Shown here: positions 48,905 to 60,133 of the stretch, one piece after another
Numbering within the stretch: the stretch's first letter is position 1
How the letters are laid out: every line of letters starts with the position of its first letter
Source of the DNA: Tetracladium setigerum
Taxonomy: Eukaryota; Ascomycota; Leotiomycetes; Helotiales
DNA length: 64,000 bases
NCBI GenBank assembly: GCA_031472005.1
Contig: PZJY01000005.1
Span: 2,976,001-3,040,000, forward strand
Direction of reading: 5' to 3'
Made by a program: the position numbers and the translations under genes
The notes under the pieces: generated by a model
Seen by the model: only the letters and a program-made list of their open reading frames with translations
What the model was told of the DNA's origin: nothing
The model's database searches: none

Positions 48905-49630
48905 ATCAACAATCAGGTTTCTTGCAATTCGCTCGAGAGCTGCAAATCATCTGGTGAGGTAGCTGTAGCCTGCAGGGATAAATGGTGGCATAGGGTCCAG
49001 GAGTAAAGAGCGATGATTGAGGGGTGTTACGGTTCGGTAGAGGATAAGCCGAGATTATTTCTGAAGAGAAGCAGAGATATAGCTGCTTGTGATTGTAGAT
49101 TGTCTACAGAGGTAAATTGTTGGAAGATGAACAAGAGATATAGGCTGGATAGGCAATGACAATTGAGGTGGATCTGATACTCGCGTTGATGACTAAGCGG
49201 GAATTTGGTCGCAATAAAGTCGCGTCTGACAACGACAACGACTGACAACCACCACCTATATTTTGCAAAATTGATTTAAGGTCGAAAGAGGCCAAATTAT
49301 CTCGGTGACCAATCTTAACATCAATAATATCTCAACTCCCATATCCTTCATTGGAGACTGCTTAGAATGGTTTATTTTGGGAGGGAGAGCCCAAGTAGGT
49401 TTCCACGGAGCATTTAAGCAGTGAAAGTTGTTAGACAACATGTCTAGATCAAAATTATTGGGTATCTTGTAACTAAATAAACAAAATCCAACCCATCATT
49501 AAGTTCTCCTCCGTGGATTTAAAAATCACAAAAAAGAAATCCCGAATATGCCGCAGATGTGCCATCCAAACAAAAACTCCATTACAATGCTCCAATTCCC
49601 ATAAATGGACCCTTGGCTATGCCGCCGTTT
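48905..49630. other. Intergenic region upstream of MLH1
   Basis: 726 bases between the MLH1 start and the DUF202 gene stop, both on the minus strand. It should contain the MLH1 promoter. No gene or repeat seen. Confidence 0.5.
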
Positions 49631-50576
49631 TCATTTTCGTTTCGAGTTCGTGGCAAGGAAGAGGATGCAGACTCCAACAATAGAACAGGCTATAACCACA
49701 AGAATCTACGAGTGATTAAAGCGTTAGTCAAGGGCCCATTTGGAATTTGTTGATATAAATCCAGCACCATCTCACGACGCCTGCTGCTTCTCCACTTTCC
49801 CTTCTCCGCCGGGGCCAAATATCACTTTTCAGCCTCCTCTTTCGAGATAGCCCCTCCCCATAGAAACCAAGAATTCGGTATCCTCCAATATACTGAAAAT
49901 GAAAGAAACTCACTGTCTGCGTCTTCCATCCCGTCTGCACAATAGCCGTCCTCCTTCCATACTTATTAACCGTTTTCACATAATTTCCACACCCCATCCC
50001 AAGACAAACAACACTTAGAACCCAGAATATAAAACCCAATGGTTTGGCGATGCGGAGTTCGAGCGCAGAAGGCGTGCTTTTGAGGTGGAAGGAGATAACA
50101 ATCGCTATCGAGACGATTGTCATGTAGACTGAAAGGCGTAGGTAGGAGAGGAATGCTATAAGTGCGGAGAAGGTTAGCAGGTGTTGGGGAAATATAGGAA
50201 AGATGGAGGAGGCATTTTTGAATCAGAAGGAGATGGGAGAGATGAAAGTATGGAGGGGCGTACTCCTTTCGTTTGCGCAGTGATCGCGTGCATCGCTGTC
50301 GGTGTTATCAAACAGAAGCGGACCAAGTAGGGGTGGGAGACAGAATATGGATCCTTCTTCACTATTTCCCCACGATCGAAAGTCAGCAAGGGGATATAGA
50401 ATGGAGAGAGAATACAGAGAAGTCCCAAAGGCACAGGAGTAAAGACAGCCTGAGGGTTGTAGCTTACGAGGAGACATCGATTGGGGAGATGTGAAATGGA
50501 ATTCCGAAGGGGAGTAAGTGTTTTGAAGAGTGGTGGGAGGTGTGGAAGCTGCTGCTTCGTCTACTTCGGCTTGCAT
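49631..50576 (-). CDS. DUF202 small membrane protein
   Basis: Small integral membrane protein of unknown function. Exons are 50576-50468, 50361-50264, 50155-49914 and 49705-49631. The core reads GPLLFDN, then SDARDHCANERTFLSYLRLSVYM, the typical DUF202 entry into helix 1. Helix 2 follows (PLGFIFWVLSVVCLGMGC), and helix 3 is in the last exon (ILVVIACSIVGVCILFLA) after a 208-base intron. Joins 2 and 3 are in phase. The first join is one base short: exon 1 has 109 bases and one more would be needed for 174 residues. So exon 1 carries another one-base loss, or the acceptor is different. Only three helices, as usual for the family. Confidence 0.75.
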
Positions 50577-51040
50577 TTTGCGTCTTTATCTTGTATTCTG
50601 GAATCGCTTCGTGAAGCAGAGCTTGGAGGATTGGAGACGTCGTTCTGTGAGCATTGAATCGCGTGCGCGGGAGGTTGATTGATATCACGAGTGCATCTAG
50701 TGATTTGGGTATTGTTGATAGATCGGCAGCGTGTGACTATAGTAGCTTCTATGTACACACCAATAATTGAGGGACCGTGGGACTAGCAGAAAGCTTAAGA
50801 ACGTCCCTTGTTTACTACGTCCCATTATTGCCAACCTGCTTATATTTTCAAACACTCGGAACCATGAGTCTGAAATGACATCGAGTGAACGCCCATGGTG
50901 CTTGGAGGGGGTTGTCGCTCTTAATGCTTGGCTTTTAAGCCTCTCAAAACGTGGGCTAGCCAAACTCAAACTCTCCGAAAGTCTGCAACAACTGATGCCA
51001 ATCTCAAGTTCAACTCCAGTAACACCCAGCTATCATAATA
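50577..51040. other. Divergent promoter region DUF202/Zn2Cys6
   Basis: 464 bases between two divergent starts. No further feature seen. Confidence 0.5.
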
Positions 51041-53323
51041 ATGAATTTACCACGACTGAGTTGCGAGCAGTGTCGCCGCCGCAAGACTAAGTGTGATAAA
51101 GAATCACCCTGCTCGGCGTGTGCCAAGTCAGGGATTGTGTGCAATGCGGTCTCGCGAAATCGAAGGTCGCGAGGGGCCACGAAGCGTGTTGATCCGACCG
51201 ACAAGTCTCTGAATACTCGAATCGCCCATCTGGAGGAGATGGTAGTACTGTTAAAGGTAACCCCTCGTTTTTGTTGCTGCTATGTGGATGTTAGACGGGA
51301 CTAACTACTACAAAAGAAATCGCAAACGAAACAAAACGAGGACAAAACCCCTGAACCAGCAGCTGAGAATGGCGAAAAAAGACCTAGAAGCAATAGCATC
51401 AATAGTTTCATCGGATCATCTTTTTGGGAGGCACTTGCTAATGAGGTAAGCCAGTCACCGTCTTTCTTTTCCGCTGTTCAGTCAATACTAAAATAGTACT
51501 TCTCCAGGTCACTGGAATACGTGAGATACTAGAGGATGATGACGGTGGAGACGATGGAGCATTGTCAGATAAACCCAGTAGCTCGGAACAAGCACAGATT
51601 GAATCGCCAACTCACCTCTCCACAACAACGCTCTTATTCAACCACTCCGGCAAGACTGTTGAAGGCGATGGCCAATCAATGGAATTTATAACCCCTCAAA
51701 TCTCACAGCAGCTACTCTTAATATACCAGCAACGAGTCGATGTCATCTTCAAGGTCCTCGATTGGTCTTCGGTGGCCTCGATGATTACAAAGAGGCAGAG
51801 TGAAGATTTCAAGTCGAATCATATCGAACTTCAGACCAACCTTGGCGAAAGGGCATTAGAATACGCTGTCTATTTCATGACAATCTGTGCACTATCAGAT
51901 CAGGACTGTGAGAATATGTTGTCTTATAAAAAGGACCTCATACTTCCAAAAGCCCGATTGACAGCCGAGATAGCACTCTCGGAGGCTGGATTGCTCCAAA
52001 ATCCAAATTTGATTGTGCTCCAAGCATTCATCATATACCTGGTAAGTCATGATACCATATTTGCACAGTTTCCTTGCATGTCCAGATTTCTGTAGAGCAT
52101 ATCCTTCTCGCTCTGTTCACCGCAAAGTCCTTCGATGTACTAACAACAAATGATAGTCTGGTCTGCGAGCTTCCTCCAACTCCTCCCTAAGTTGGAATTT
52201 GCTATCAATTGCAGTGAGAATTGCCATCTCAATGAGACTTGGTTCCAACGATACAATCAACCATTCCATTTATGATATTCAAATACGCCGAAGGGTATGG
52301 TACGGTATCGGCGTGCTGGACTCGCAATTTGCGTCTGACAGGGGTTCACTCTCTCTACTAAACTTCTCGGACTTCAAAAATCCCCCTCCACTGAACATCA
52401 ATGATTGTGATCTTCATACAGCAACCGCATCAAGGGAAGGACTCACAGAAATGACGTTCTCCTCATTGATGAATGAGGCTATGCTTTGCCACAAGAAAAT
52501 CTACGAGAAGCCGACAGAATCACAAGATGAATGGGTCCTGTGGAATTGGAAAGTCAGTGCTGTCTCTGATTTTGAAGAGTCGACAACGCGACGGTTCGCG
52601 GAAATCAACGACCTTTCCAGCCCTCTGGAACGATATATAAAGACTGTAGCTGAAGTGGTACTACTGAATCTTCGAGTCATGTTACGACGTCCAGCACACC
52701 GCAACGAGGCCAACTCTGTCCCGTCGTGCGATCAATTCGATGTCATGGGTGCGACCACCGAATTGCTGGAAGTCTCGCTAGTGAAATATGCAGACGAAGC
52801 CTTCACTCCGTGGAAATGGTTTTACTGGCTCAAATGGTATGCTTTGGCGGTGCTTTTAGCTGAGCTGTGTCGCCCTTTTCAGGGCGATTCTGTGCAGAGA
52901 TCTCTCTTGGTGGCGCAATTGACTTTCAAAAATTATTCCCACCTCATTTCTCACAGCGACTTGGGTATGCTTTGGAGGCCAATTGCCAAACTTATGCATC
53001 GAGTGCAATTGCTGCGAGGCAATGAAGTCAGACCGCCTAGTGGATCTAGCGCGTTGTATCGTTCAGATTCTACCGGTGGAGACTTGGGGCTTGGGGCTTT
53101 GCAGATTCCCGATCAAAATCCTCAACTGGGGTTGCCGAGCACTGGGGTATTCTCACAAGTAAATCCTCTTGACGCAAGTTGGAATTGGCCGAGTGGTTCA
53201 CAGGCCCCCGATCAGAATGGAGTTGATGGTGGTTGGCCGATGTGGCCCGCAGAGAACATGGAATATGACAATGAGATGAGCTGGATTTCATGGGACAAAA
53301 TTATTCAAGACATCAATCGTTAA
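51041..53323 (+). CDS. Zn2Cys6 fungal-specific transcription factor
   Basis: Nuclear binuclear-cluster regulator. Exons 51041-51256, 51317-51445, 51508-52041 and 52157-53323 give 681 residues. The cluster CX2CX6CX5CX2CX6C starts at residue 8 (CEQCRRRKTKCDK). It is followed by a basic linker and a short coiled coil (RIAHLEEMVVLLK). The middle homology region (fungal_trans type) includes LQAFIIYL, LSIAVRIAISMRLG and IRRRVWYGIGVLD. The last 100 residues are Gly/Pro/Trp-rich. The third intron (52042-52156, 115 bases, TACTAAC branch site) restores a single frame. Target genes cannot be read from the sequence; the DUF202 gene is its divergent neighbour. Confidence 0.9.
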
Positions 53324-54171
53324 GCGGAAAATTCATCGTCTTTTGCAGCTCCATTTGTCATTCTGATAAAGTCAAGGCCATCGAAGTGGCTCAAATTTGC
53401 GAATGGCTCACACTAGCCCAACTGATACTGTTCGTTATTTCAACACAGTTTGATTGTTGGTTTATTTCCGGATTCGTCAAGAAATCGTTGTGTGCTGGTT
53501 TATTTTCGCTACTCCAGGCAAATTTGATCTCATTCTTGATTGTATATCTACAAAATATCTCCCCTGGGTTTCTCTCTCCGTCGTCATGACATAAATCAAA
53601 GTAGTCCTGAGTTTAGCCATAGTCAATTTTGAGAGGGAGATTGTCAATACCAGATCGATATCGAGATTGGATGAAGGACATGCGGCTGGGTTTCAGAGTC
53701 GCGCGCCTCTGTACATAAGAAGTGCCGCGGAAACTTGAGACGTTTTATTTTGCGGGTTCAAACGTCCGACCCGAATGTTGGGTGATCTATTTTGCTGCGC
53801 ATTGGATGGTCTCCCAATTGCGACCCTTGCTGCTGGCGCTTACCCAGCGTCACAAAATCACCACACATGTACAGATAAAATGCTAGCGGAAATGACCAAC
53901 AATGAGTCCGCGAGTGTTTTGAATGTTGCCAGCGTCTGAAACTAGGTGTAGCAGGTGCTAGCGCCAGGCCGCTTAGGTCAGTCAACATACTAACACTAAC
54001 CCCGCCTTCGACAGTGAAAGTAAGTATATACGTAGGCAGTCTTGTTACTCGTTCTATTTGAATTTTCATCCTTTGTCTCTACTCCACTTCAATTGGAACC
54101 TCTGCTTCCATCAGTACCTACCTCACGTACCCTACCATCGCTGCAACGCAAAGCGGGACTTTGAAATTGCA
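53324..54171. other. Intergenic region
   Basis: 848 bases upstream of the NO VEIN-like gene. Open frames at 53290-53589 and 53758-54069 have no domain. I see no repeat. Confidence 0.5.
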
Positions 54172-57100
54172 ATGCCAACACACGGGTCAACATCACTGCT
54201 AAAAGAAGAGGCAAACGATCATCTACGCGAAATCCGTCAGCGGAAAGGCGTTGATTGTTTGGACGGGAAGCATGGGGACAATGTCCATGATCTAGACAAA
54301 GCACTAGACATGTATGTAACATCAGTGGTGCCACTGCCTGAACATAACTAACTATTATAGACTTTCCGATCAGCTGTATGAAAAAGAAACTCATTTCATT
54401 CTGGAGTTAATACAGAATGCAGATGACAACACTTTCGAAACAGACGTTATTCCGACTCTTTCCTTCTACGCTGCTAGTTCGGACAATGCATGGCAATTGC
54501 TCATAGTTTGCAATGAGACTGGATTCAGCAAAGACAACATAGAATCAATATGTCGAATTGGACATAGCACAAAAAAGAGCAAGGATCGAGAGAAAGGCTA
54601 CATTGGAGAAAAGGGTATCGGCTTCAAGTCGGTTTTCAAGGTTGCTGATACTGTACACATTTCTTCCAAGGAGTATTCATTCCGACTTGATCGACGAGCC
54701 ATGCTTGGTATGATTACGCCTATTATCGAGACATTTCCACCGCCAAATATGATAGGGGAACTCAAAGCTAAAGTATGGGGAAGGTCAACTTATATTTTGC
54801 TTGAACTCCTCAGCGAAATCGAATTCTTGAGCATCTGCGACGAGCTTCAGAAATTACAGCCCCAAATTCTTATCTTTTTACGTAAAATCCGGGAACTGCA
54901 CATCGAGACTCCAAATAATAAGGCGATCTTCCTCAATCAAACCCTTCCTGAAGATAAAGATTTTGACGGAGGAGAGACAGCAACCTTGACATCTGATCAA
55001 GGTTCCAATCACTCAGAGGAGAAATATTTGATTATCCGCCGGCTGCATAGCAATCTTGCGGAAGATGAGCGAAGGAAAGATGTCAAAACGAGTGAGGTCG
55101 TTTTAGCATTTCCAGTGGATAATGAAAGGCGACCATTGGTGCGTGCTCAAGATACATACGCTCATCTTCCTATCAGCGATTATGGGTTCAATGTGAGTCT
55201 CCGTCTACCCATGAACTGAGTTTTGAAAGCTTACATTTTCCGAAGTATTTGATACAGGCAGACTTTCTCTTGGTTGCGAATCGGGAAAGCGTTCAATCCA
55301 CTGAATGGAACGATAAACTGAGAACTGCTATATATCGAACGTTCGTTTGGACAGCTGTCTCTCGCTTCAATAAGTGTGATAGCCTAGTCTTCAACTGTCA
55401 AAGTCTTCGCTATACTTGGCCGCTCTTCCTCAAAGATAGAGGTGGAACAGACAAGTTTTGGTCAAAACTAAAGAGATCAATCTTGAATCAATTGTCAAAT
55501 AAAGATATTCTCGAGTCGCAGCGGAAAGAAACATTTGCATCTCCCACTTCTATATTCTACATTCCCCCAAGATACAGGCTGGATGGCAAGCCATTGGTCG
55601 AGGACAGAAGGAGCGAGGTGACGCATCTGTCTTTTTTTTACGATTTGGAGATCGCGAACACTCTACCAGAACTCATGAAGATGGGTGTCAAGGAGATGAA
55701 GTTCCCTCAGTTCTATAAAGAGCTGAAGAAAATCATTGACAAAATTGGCCATTCATTTTTGACAGATCAATCCGAAGCATGGCACTCAAAGGTTGCACGC
55801 CAGTTTCGTAAATACGGTAGCAAGTCCCAGTCCAACAACATTGCACTCATACCACTTAGCGACGGAAGATGGGTTGAGCCCTCCCATGACAATCTATTGC
55901 TTGAAGGGGAAAGTGACGCCGCAGAAATACCTGCTGGACTCAAGATATGTTTAGTTGATCCCAAAGCCTGCCAGGATTCGGATCGATTAGAATTCTTCGA
56001 GTGGACTGGCATCAGAAGATGCGACAAAGCTGAGGTCTGCCGCATGATTGTGGCATCGTACAACCCATTTCGAGCACGATCCTTGAAACATTCTGTCCAG
56101 GAGATAATGTATCTCTTTCGGACCCCTCGAGCTGTTTATGATGAGCCTATTCGGAACTTGAAAGTGGTGGGCGCGGGGAAGTTTGCTTCGACGTATCGTT
56201 GGGCTCACAAAGTATATATTGATTATGCTGATAATAAATCCATCATTAGCAAGCTCTCGGAACATCCAGACAACCCGATGTTGACTCTCAACCCATTATA
56301 TCTGGAAACCGCACGGAAATTGAAACTCGAAAAAAAGTTCATTGATTGGGCGTGCTCTCGTCTTGGAATGCTACGCTTGCCCCGTCTTGTTGATGAATAT
56401 CAGTTACCATCGCCAGAATTCAAGTTCTTCCAGGCCCATGCAACGGAAGACTTACTTCTTCTATTGCGAGATCACTGGGGCCATTACAGCAGCCAACTTG
56501 GGCCTAGCTGTATTCTCAAGACAGCGATTTCGAAGATAAAATTTCTTTGTATTGATGGTGTCTCGAGGCACTTAGACCAAACAGTCCTGCCACATGAATC
56601 CTTGAAGCAAGCTGGTCCACATCTCCATTTCCTCTTCATCCCCGAGGTTGGTGACCCTCGTTGGTCCCAATTTGCGGCTTTCGGCGTTCTTACATCTCTT
56701 TCCACAAAGTTTTACTTACGAGAGTTGAAAGCACTCGCGAATCAATCGCGACACCACACTTCCTGGACAATAAAGACACAGGTGAAGCTTATTTACAAAA
56801 AGCTTGGAAATTGCGAAGATCCAGACGCAGTCCGGTGAGAGATCCCGAGAGCGTTAAATATAAGTGTTAAGCTTACTGACTTTCAACAGAGAGGCGTTCT
56901 CAGAATTCCCACTCGTATACGTGGAGTATAATAAATGGGTGCATCTTTCTGAATGTGTGTGGGACGGGCCCCAACTACTGGAATCTATACACGGTCTCAA
57001 ATTCTTCTATTCATCCGAAGACTCGTTGTTTCGAGTTTGTCTCCAACTTCAAGACGCTACACTTGAACATGTCATCAAAGAGTTGAAGGGTGTTACAGGT

Positions 57101-59326
57101 GCTACTCCCTTCAAAACGCTAGAGCAATTATTATTGCTTCTCAACAAATACCTGCCATCCAGAAAATCGTCAGATGGCGTTAGCCAATTGCATGGAATAA
57201 AAATAATACCTGTAATAACTCCTCTTGGCCAGAAACGGATGGATTACGACACAGACATCTTTTATTTGGCAGACAGGCACGATTTGTGGGAACGGTTCAA
57301 CGGGAAAATCCCGCTCATTTCCTTTGATGTCCAGACAGTGCGGACACTTACGCCTCTCATAGATGTGATGGGGCTTTCAGAATGGCTCCTTTCTGCCGCG
57401 GTTAACCAAAATCTCGATATCGTTGGTCTCAAGATGGAGGACAAAGAAAGGACCGATGATCTCAGGGGAAGGGCAAAGTACCTGGTGAAGTGTGTACAGT
57501 TTTGAATCCGAGGAAATTACAAGCTAATGCTACTGTCAGGCTCCTTCCAAAGGAGACCCCCCAAAAACAAGATCTCAGCTCCTCACTCGCCTCCAAAATC
57601 TCAAGGTTTGGGGTGTTCCAGCCATCCAAATGACACAGGAAGTAGACGATGTCAAAGTCACAACCGAAACTAAGCATATTCTCTTCGACGATGCTGATGC
57701 CAACGCAATTAGAATATACATCTCAATCAAATCACCAAAACCTGTGATCGCTTTTGAGCTGTCCAAAGAGTTCATTCGATATTGTGATATCACAGATCAC
57801 GACTTTCAAAAATTTGTTCTTCCAATCATTCAATATCACCACGAGGACATTGAGGCGTTGCTTGAAGAAAATGGATTGGATGATCCGATCGACGGGAACG
57901 CGAAGGCTGCTGGTTCTGATCTGCTGAACTCCGTCTCGGCCACATCAAAGAACCAGAGTGCTTCACTCTTTGGTACAGAAACGGCGCCAGCTCTGATATC
58001 AGTACCAGCAACCTCGCTGAGCTCCAGCACGAATATTCTGGATGATATATCAAATCCTCGAGTTCTCACGCCGCCTGATCTAAGAGATAAAATACCAGCT
58101 CTCGATGAAACCATTGCGTTCGTGCGGAAAGCGGCTATACTACCAAGTACGGCCCCCACGTTGACCGTAACTCCGCCCCGAATGCGTGAGAATTGTGATA
58201 CTAGTGCATCGCTTGATAAAAGCAACATCCAGCGTTCTCTCGCAGGAAAGGTGTGGACTCCAGGGTTTGTGAGCTTTGCCAAACGGATGGAAGAAATAAC
58301 GTCGTCGAAGTCCCCGAAGGCTCACAACGAAGTTACAGCAGCTCCCGACGCACTCGACTTTTCCAATTTCCGCACTGGATTCTCAGCAGCATTTGGACAA
58401 ATCACTCCTTCTCCCTCTCGTTCTCCTTCTCTCTCTCGTTCTCCTTCTGACTCTTGTTCTTCCTCTACCTCTTGTTCTTCTTCTACCTCTCCTTCTCCTT
58501 CTCCTTCTCCTTCACAACACTACCGTACACCATCAACTCATCGTCGCTCTCCTCTTCCGCAACACAACCGAAGTTCAAATGACCGTCACAACCTAAGCCC
58601 AAGTTCAGCTACTCGGATAGCACCATCGCCCGAGAGTACTATGTTCGGACTTCAAATGCAAAAAATTGGTATCTTAGGGGAAACTTTCGTAGGTATTCTC
58701 ACCGATCTTGACGTCGTCATTGCCAGCTCACCAAAAAATAGGTTAACGAATGGCTCTCCCACAATCTCGGCGAAGACTGGGACCCTACCATCCACTGGAC
58801 AAGTAGAAATCGGAACAAGGCATTTCCCCAATCCCCATTCACAGATCGCGAAAAAGACTACGCCGATTTCACATACCCAGACAAGAATGGGAAACTTACA
58901 AACCTACTCAAGGATTTCCTTCCGGGCGAGATCCAAAATTGGGATAGCGATCCTCCGATCTATCATCTTGAAGTCAAATCAACATCCGAGGATTGCGATG
59001 TGCCTTTTTTCATGAGTAATAACCAATTTCAGAAGGTAGAGTACCTACTACGGGATTGGTTTACTTTGTACCAAGATTTGAATTTACAACAAGTGCTAAC
59101 GTACCATGTCTTCCAGGCTCGTGATTACGCTATCTCCAACGATGATTCCATAATCCCGAGGAATATCTATGCGGTCATTCGGGTTTACTCCCTTGAAGAT
59201 CGGACTACCACACCAGGGTTTACGGTTTATGTTGATCCATGGGCGTTGTATTTGACTGGAAAATTGGACTTTCTAGCGAGGGATAACTATTCTGTTACGC
59301 CAAATGTTGGGGGTGAGGGCGAGTGA
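54172..59326 (+). CDS. NO VEIN-like protein: GHKL ATPase plus C-terminal DUF3883 domain
   Basis: Large protein of unknown cellular role. Exons are 54172-54311, 54361-55192, 55258-56834, 56890-57489, 57540-58688, 58742-59035 and 59117-59326. The N-terminal HATPase module shows ELIQNADDN (residues 62-70, N-box), CNETGF in place of DNGxG, and GEKGIGFKS (about 129-137). A long conserved middle contains LIPLSDGRWVEP. A Ser/Arg/Pro-rich low-complexity linker (58405-58512) precedes the DUF3883 domain: GILGETF, NEWLSHNLGEDWDP, YHLEVKSTS (Glu1510, Lys1512) and FFMSNNQFQKARDYAI. HLEVKST looks like a PD-(D/E)XK half-motif. One base is missing, most likely in the C6 run at 57557-57562; restored, the protein has 1600 residues. 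Plant NO VEIN shares this architecture. Confidence 0.85.
58405..58512 (+). repeat. Pyrimidine-rich coding microsatellite (RS/SP-like)
   Basis: Imperfect repeats of TCTCCT/TCTCGT inside the NO VEIN-like gene, encoding Ser-Pro-Ser-Arg-type low-complexity sequence in the linker before the DUF3883 domain. Confidence 0.9.
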
Positions 59327-60133
59327 AGTTTTGTTAATGGTTTTGTCGGCATATGTCTTAATGTTTTCTGAATGGTTTGTGTTTTGGGTTAAATCGGTCG
59401 ATATGTTCCTAGCAATGTCTGTGGTCTTGAGATATGCTCCAACAAGCTCCTAAATTCTCGCATAGGCCTATGTACCCCATGTATGTGATGATGGAGGAAT
59501 AGACACATACTCATTACTGGACGTGTTTTGCTTCATGCTGCTAGCCTTCAAATTGTTGGATCCCTCGTTTATACTCTACAACAATAATATGCTTTGAATA
59601 AGTATACTGTTTTATATGACCAACACCTCAATACGCGGGGAATTTGTAATATATTCCAATAATAAAAAATTACACGCTTTTTTTGCTCTATATCAGTTGA
59701 ACGTACTCATAAGTTCAACGGAGACGGAGAAGAAGGGAGGAATGAAATAAATCGCGGGGTTCGGAAAGACATTCCTTATTGGGAAGGTTCGGTATCGGTG
59801 TTCGCCTTATCACCATCCATCTGTGGGGAAAGCTGTGGTGAGTCCCAGATGCTGCAGGTGGCTTGCTCGTTATTCATATGATGCGATTGCCCGCCCCGTC
59901 CTGTTTCTCTTCTTCCTAGCTTCTTCTTCTTCTTTGAAATTAATTCTCACTCCATATACTTCTTTGGACGGAACATAAAATACCAAAGGATCGCTTCTCC
60001 AGAACATTCTTCTCACTCTGTTGCGGGGAATTGAAGCTTCTTTCAAAGATAAAATATTTTAAAACCACAGACCGTCACCTCAGAGCATACCTATCACGAC
60101 TACAATTGCAATTGCGATTGTCCACCGCCAAAC
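59327..60133. other. Intergenic region upstream of MATE
   Basis: 807 bases, AT-rich then pyrimidine-rich toward the MATE start. No gene seen. Confidence 0.5.

Noticed and set aside
53755..53800. GGGTTCAAAC-like box suggesting a tRNA
   Set aside because: No cloverleaf can be folded around it; no other tRNA signature found in the window.
59000..59116. In-frame reading VEYLLRDWFTLYQDL as part of the DUF3883 domain
   Set aside because: Flanked by GTAGAG and TTCCAG splice sites; removal gives FQKARDYAI, which fits the domain better.
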